Positions 4,894 to 6,840 of a stretch of DNA of 6,840 bases are shown here, in pieces. Within the stretch, counting starts at the first letter, position 1. Every line of letters starts with the position of its first letter. This DNA is from Syntrophomonas sp. UBA1376 (GTDB taxonomy: Bacteria > Bacillota > Syntrophomonadia > Syntrophomonadales > Syntrophomonadaceae): contig DBRE01000017.1 in NCBI GenBank assembly GCA_002305535.1, positions 1 to 6,840 on the forward strand, read 5' to 3'. The notes under the pieces were generated by a model. That model did not search any database. It was not told the origin of the DNA and worked only from the letters and a program-made list of their open reading frames with translations. Position numbers and translations under genes: made by a program.

Positions 4894-5373
4894 TCATGAT
4901 TGGTCATCTTTTATCCGGGGTTGGTAAAGGAACATGATCATACCTATTATAATAATAACAACATAGATCGCAACAGCTGGCCATAGACTGTGAGTCAAGA
5001 CTTGATAGCGTCCCACCAAAGGGATCTGCTCTGAGTAATAGTTTAGGTGCCGCAGAAATGTACCTAAATGGGTCAGGATCAACCATATCCCAGCTAGTTT
5101 AACACCCATTATCAAGATGTTTTTGTAGCTCCAGTCTACTGATTGCTCTCGGGGATAGGCAAAAGACGCTATAGAAGCAGGACACTTTAGAAATATCAGG
5201 CCGGTCAAAGCGTAAGCCATTGGCTGGATCAATTGTAACCAGGGGAAATGATTTTGAAAAGAAGTATATAATAAAGCCGTCCCCGACTGAAGCAGAGTCA
5301 ACAGTCCGTATACCAGCAAAGCCAGGCCCAGCAGGCGTATAATTTCCCTGAACACATCTCTTTCCTGTAGCAT
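4894..5373 (-). CDS. Four-helix membrane protein of unknown function, downstream paralog
   Basis: A 159-residue integral membrane protein that I cannot assign to a named family. Hydrophobic stretches lie near residues 12-30, 45-65, 83-105 and 128-150, with no signal peptide, and the C-terminus (QPRIKDDQS) is charged and probably cytoplasmic. It is homologous to the gene just upstream. Both begin LQER, carry FAY after the second helix, have a W-S pair in the loop, share a third helix with the pattern MGVKLxGxWLI, and are 159 residues long. The ATG at 5373 is one base after the upstream stop codon, with GGGGAGGGG just before it, so the two are co-transcribed and probably translationally coupled. 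Paired small paralogs suggest a heteromeric membrane complex, but no function is evident. Confidence 0.85.
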   Translation of the reverse strand: MLQERDVFREIIRLLGLALLVYGLLTLLQSGTALLYTSFQNHFPWLQLIQPMAYALTGLIFLKCPASIASFAYPREQSVDWSYKNILIMGVKLAGIWLILTHLGTFLRHLNYYSEQIPLVGRYQVLTHSLWPAVAIYVVIIIIGMIMFLYQPRIKDDQS

Positions 5374-5374
5374 A

Positions 5375-5854
5375 TTATTGCACCCCTCCCCGATTACTTT
5401 TAAGTTCAGTCCGACAGCGTATGAATACCAGTCCCAACACCAGTGCTGCCATAGCGATCACCAACTGAATCACCCAGTATCCTCCCTGGATAGACTGGGT
5501 CATTTCCGGTACCAACCAATTCATTCTCCAGTAATCCGCCATGCTGACTAGCACAATAATCTGTCGATAGATCAACCACACACCTAACAGCTTAACTCCC
5601 ATCCACACAATTGCCGACCAAGAGCATTTACTGTCATTATCGGCATAAGCAAATCGCGTAATAGCAGTTGATCCTACCAGTAGCAATATCCCCATTATTA
5701 TAAGCACGGATGGTATCAGTCCATTATGAGATCGATAGCCTTGATAGACCAGAGTGTCAATACCCCATAAGCTATGCAGATATATACCCTTGACCAGCAG
5801 GAAAATCCCCCCGGCTTTCATCAATCCCTGAAACAGCTCTCGTTCCTGCAACAC
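5375..5854 (-). CDS. Four-helix membrane protein of unknown function, upstream paralog
   Basis: A 159-residue membrane protein with four predicted helices: about 11-27, 46-65 (LIPSVLIIMGILLLVGSTAI), 81-103 (containing MGVKLLGVWLI) and 126-145. Short polar loops connect them, and the tail RCRTELKSNRGGVQ is basic and probably cytoplasmic. It is the first gene of a two-gene unit with the adjacent paralog. Three start codons stand in a row, TTG (5857), GTG (5854) and TTG (5851). I choose GTG because it lies 6 bases after AAGGAGG and aligns with the paralog's ATG (both continue LQER), giving both proteins the same length. There are no catalytic motifs, no conserved charged residues inside helices beyond the Lys in GVKL, and no known family signature. 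Confidence 0.85.
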   Translation of the reverse strand: MLQERELFQGLMKAGGIFLLVKGIYLHSLWGIDTLVYQGYRSHNGLIPSVLIIMGILLLVGSTAITRFAYADNDSKCSWSAIVWMGVKLLGVWLIYRQIIVLVSMADYWRMNWLVPEMTQSIQGGYWVIQLVIAMAALVLGLVFIRCRTELKSNRGGVQ

Positions 5855-5964
5855 CAACTACCTCCTTATCGCACTACACTATCATGCTAACAGAAATCGA
5901 CGGCATAAGATGCAGTATAATGTTGAATTTTATCGTTTGCACACGCTCTGACTAGGGAGTTCCA

Positions 5965-5993
5965 TTGACGTTTAAAACCGGGTACACTAAAAT
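5965..5993 (+). promoter_or_regulatory. Promoter of the NYN-domain gene
   Basis: TTGACG (5965-5970) and TAAAAT (5988-5993) with exactly 17 bases between them form a good sigma-A promoter. The start site would be about 6000, giving a leader of about 27 bases with an AGGGAG ribosome binding site before the ATG at 6027. The divergent membrane-protein operon must start in the same intergenic region; on that strand only a TATACT (5914-5919) with a poor -35 is visible. Confidence 0.75.
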
Positions 5994-6026
5994 TGTTATG
6001 ACGTTCAAAGACGAGGGAGAAAGTTT

Positions 6027-6770
6027 ATGGAAAATGATAGGAAAATAGCGGTTTTGATTGATGCCGATAATGTCTCGGATAAGTATATCAAGTATATCTT
6101 TGATGAAATATCCAACCATGGCACGCCTACCTATAAGCGAATTTATGGTGATTGGACCACACCGCAGTTAGCCTCCTGGAAAAAGGTACTCCTCAATTAC
6201 TCGATCACGCCCATTCAGCAATACAGCTATACCACTGGTAAGAATTCAACTGACTCGGCTTTGATCATCGATGCTATGGACATTCTCTATTCCGATAATG
6301 TCGACGGCTTTTGTATTGTTTCCAGTGACAGTGACTTCACCCGCTTGGCTGCTCGCCTGCGTGAGGCTGGCATGTATGTTATAGGTATGGGAGAGAAAAA
6401 GACGCCCACTCCCTTTATATCAGCCTGTGAAAAATTCAAATATTTAGAAGTCCTGGCGGCTCCAACTGCCTCTCCCACCCCCAGTGATACCAAAACAGAA
6501 GAGCCGAAACCCGCCCAAGATGGGATGGCCAGTGTTAGTGAACTGATCGAGACCATCAAGGTGATCGTCACGGAAACATCCGATGATGATGGCTGGGCAT
6601 TTTTAGGCGAAGTGGGTAAAAGATTGAATAAACGTTACCCAGACTTTGACACTCGAAACTATGGACATGCCAAGCTCACTCCACTTATTTCGTCCCTCAA
6701 AGAGTTTGAAATCCAATCGCGTAAATCCAGCCGCCCCCACATAACTCTTAAATATATCCGCAATAAATAA
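6027..6770 (+). CDS. NYN-domain protein (LabA/DUF88 type) with C-terminal OST-HTH/LOTUS domain
   Basis: A 247-residue cytoplasmic protein. Residues about 5-140 form a NYN domain of the PIN-like nuclease superfamily. Acidic positions are where the metal site is expected: D12, D14 and N15 in AVLIDADNV, D76 in KNSTDSALIIDAMD, and D101 and D103 in IVSSDSDFTRLAARLRE; GMYVIGMG follows. A Pro/Ser/Thr-rich linker (about 143-165) leads to a C-terminal region (about 166-245: LIETIKVIVTE, DGWAFLGEVGKRLNKRYPDFDTRNYGHAKLTPLISSL, PHITLKYI) that matches the OST-HTH/LOTUS pattern, a winged-helix domain linked to RNA binding. This is a known bacterial architecture, usually read as an RNA-processing or RNA-targeting nuclease; substrate and activity are not established. 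The ATG at 6027 follows GAGGGAG by 7 bases. It stands alone on the plus strand, divergent from the membrane pair. Confidence 0.92.
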   Translation: MENDRKIAVLIDADNVSDKYIKYIFDEISNHGTPTYKRIYGDWTTPQLASWKKVLLNYSITPIQQYSYTTGKNSTDSALIIDAMDILYSDNVDGFCIVSSDSDFTRLAARLREAGMYVIGMGEKKTPTPFISACEKFKYLEVLAAPTASPTPSDTKTEEPKPAQDGMASVSELIETIKVIVTETSDDDGWAFLGEVGKRLNKRYPDFDTRNYGHAKLTPLISSLKEFEIQSRKSSRPHITLKYIRNK

Positions 6771-6823
6771 ACCAGAGTCCCGCCATTATAGAAAAGATTC
6801 ACGTGTAACCAGTATATACAATC

Positions 6824-6839
6824 GGGTAGGAGGCTACCC
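6824..6839. repeat. Short hairpin at the right edge
   Basis: GGGTAG and CTACCC pair around the loop GAGG, 53 bp after the NYN gene stop. It may be the stem of a terminator, but any T-run would lie beyond the window, so this cannot be settled. Confidence 0.35.
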
Positions 6840-6840
6840 A

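Noticed and set aside
6287..6571. 94-codon minus-strand frame
   Set aside because: It is an antisense shadow of the NYN-domain gene without a ribosome binding site.

Overview
The window looks like chromosomal DNA of a low-to-moderate G+C, Gram-positive-type anaerobe (Firmicutes, clostridial or Peptococcaceae-like). The reasons are a protein with S-layer homology domains, strong AGGAGG-type ribosome binding sites, TTG and GTG starts, a rubredoxin-less ferritin-like/rubrerythrin protein, and short GGGGACGGTTCT repeat pieces of a kind I recall from such genomes. The species cannot be named from the sequence alone.

Left part (1-1205): the 5' end of an exported SLH-domain protein on the minus strand runs off the left edge. 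Upstream of it, on the same strand, is a small unrecognised 58-residue gene with a strong ribosome binding site and a TTG start. Facing away from these is an XRE-family regulator gene with an apparently leaderless start. A 9-bp-arm palindrome overlaps its probable -35 region and fits an autoregulatory operator. The regulator is frameshifted inside its helix-turn-helix, in a way that two missing bases would explain.

Middle part (1206-3170): one long minus-strand gene for a WYL-domain transcriptional regulator with an extra N-terminal region, flanked by two gene-poor stretches.

Right-middle part (3171-4634): a MazE/MazF-type toxin-antitoxin pair sits between two direct repeats of about 174 bp. 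The right repeat is the 3' end and terminator of an intact ferritin-like gene. The left repeat is a truncated copy of the same segment, cut off exactly at a REP-like inverted repeat that abuts the toxin stop codon. The antitoxin promoter is textbook sigma-A and carries two tandem short palindromes between -35 and -10, which fit MazE autoregulation.

Right part (4635-6840): two adjacent minus-strand genes encode paralogous 159-residue, four-helix membrane proteins of unknown function. A divergent plus-strand gene with a clear promoter encodes a NYN-domain (PIN-like nuclease fold) protein with a C-terminal OST-HTH/LOTUS-type domain.

No coherent new multi-gene system is evident. The most informative signals are the toxin-antitoxin insertion bracketed by a partial gene duplication, the broken XRE gene with an intact palindrome, the unannotated small divergent gene, and the paralogous membrane pair.
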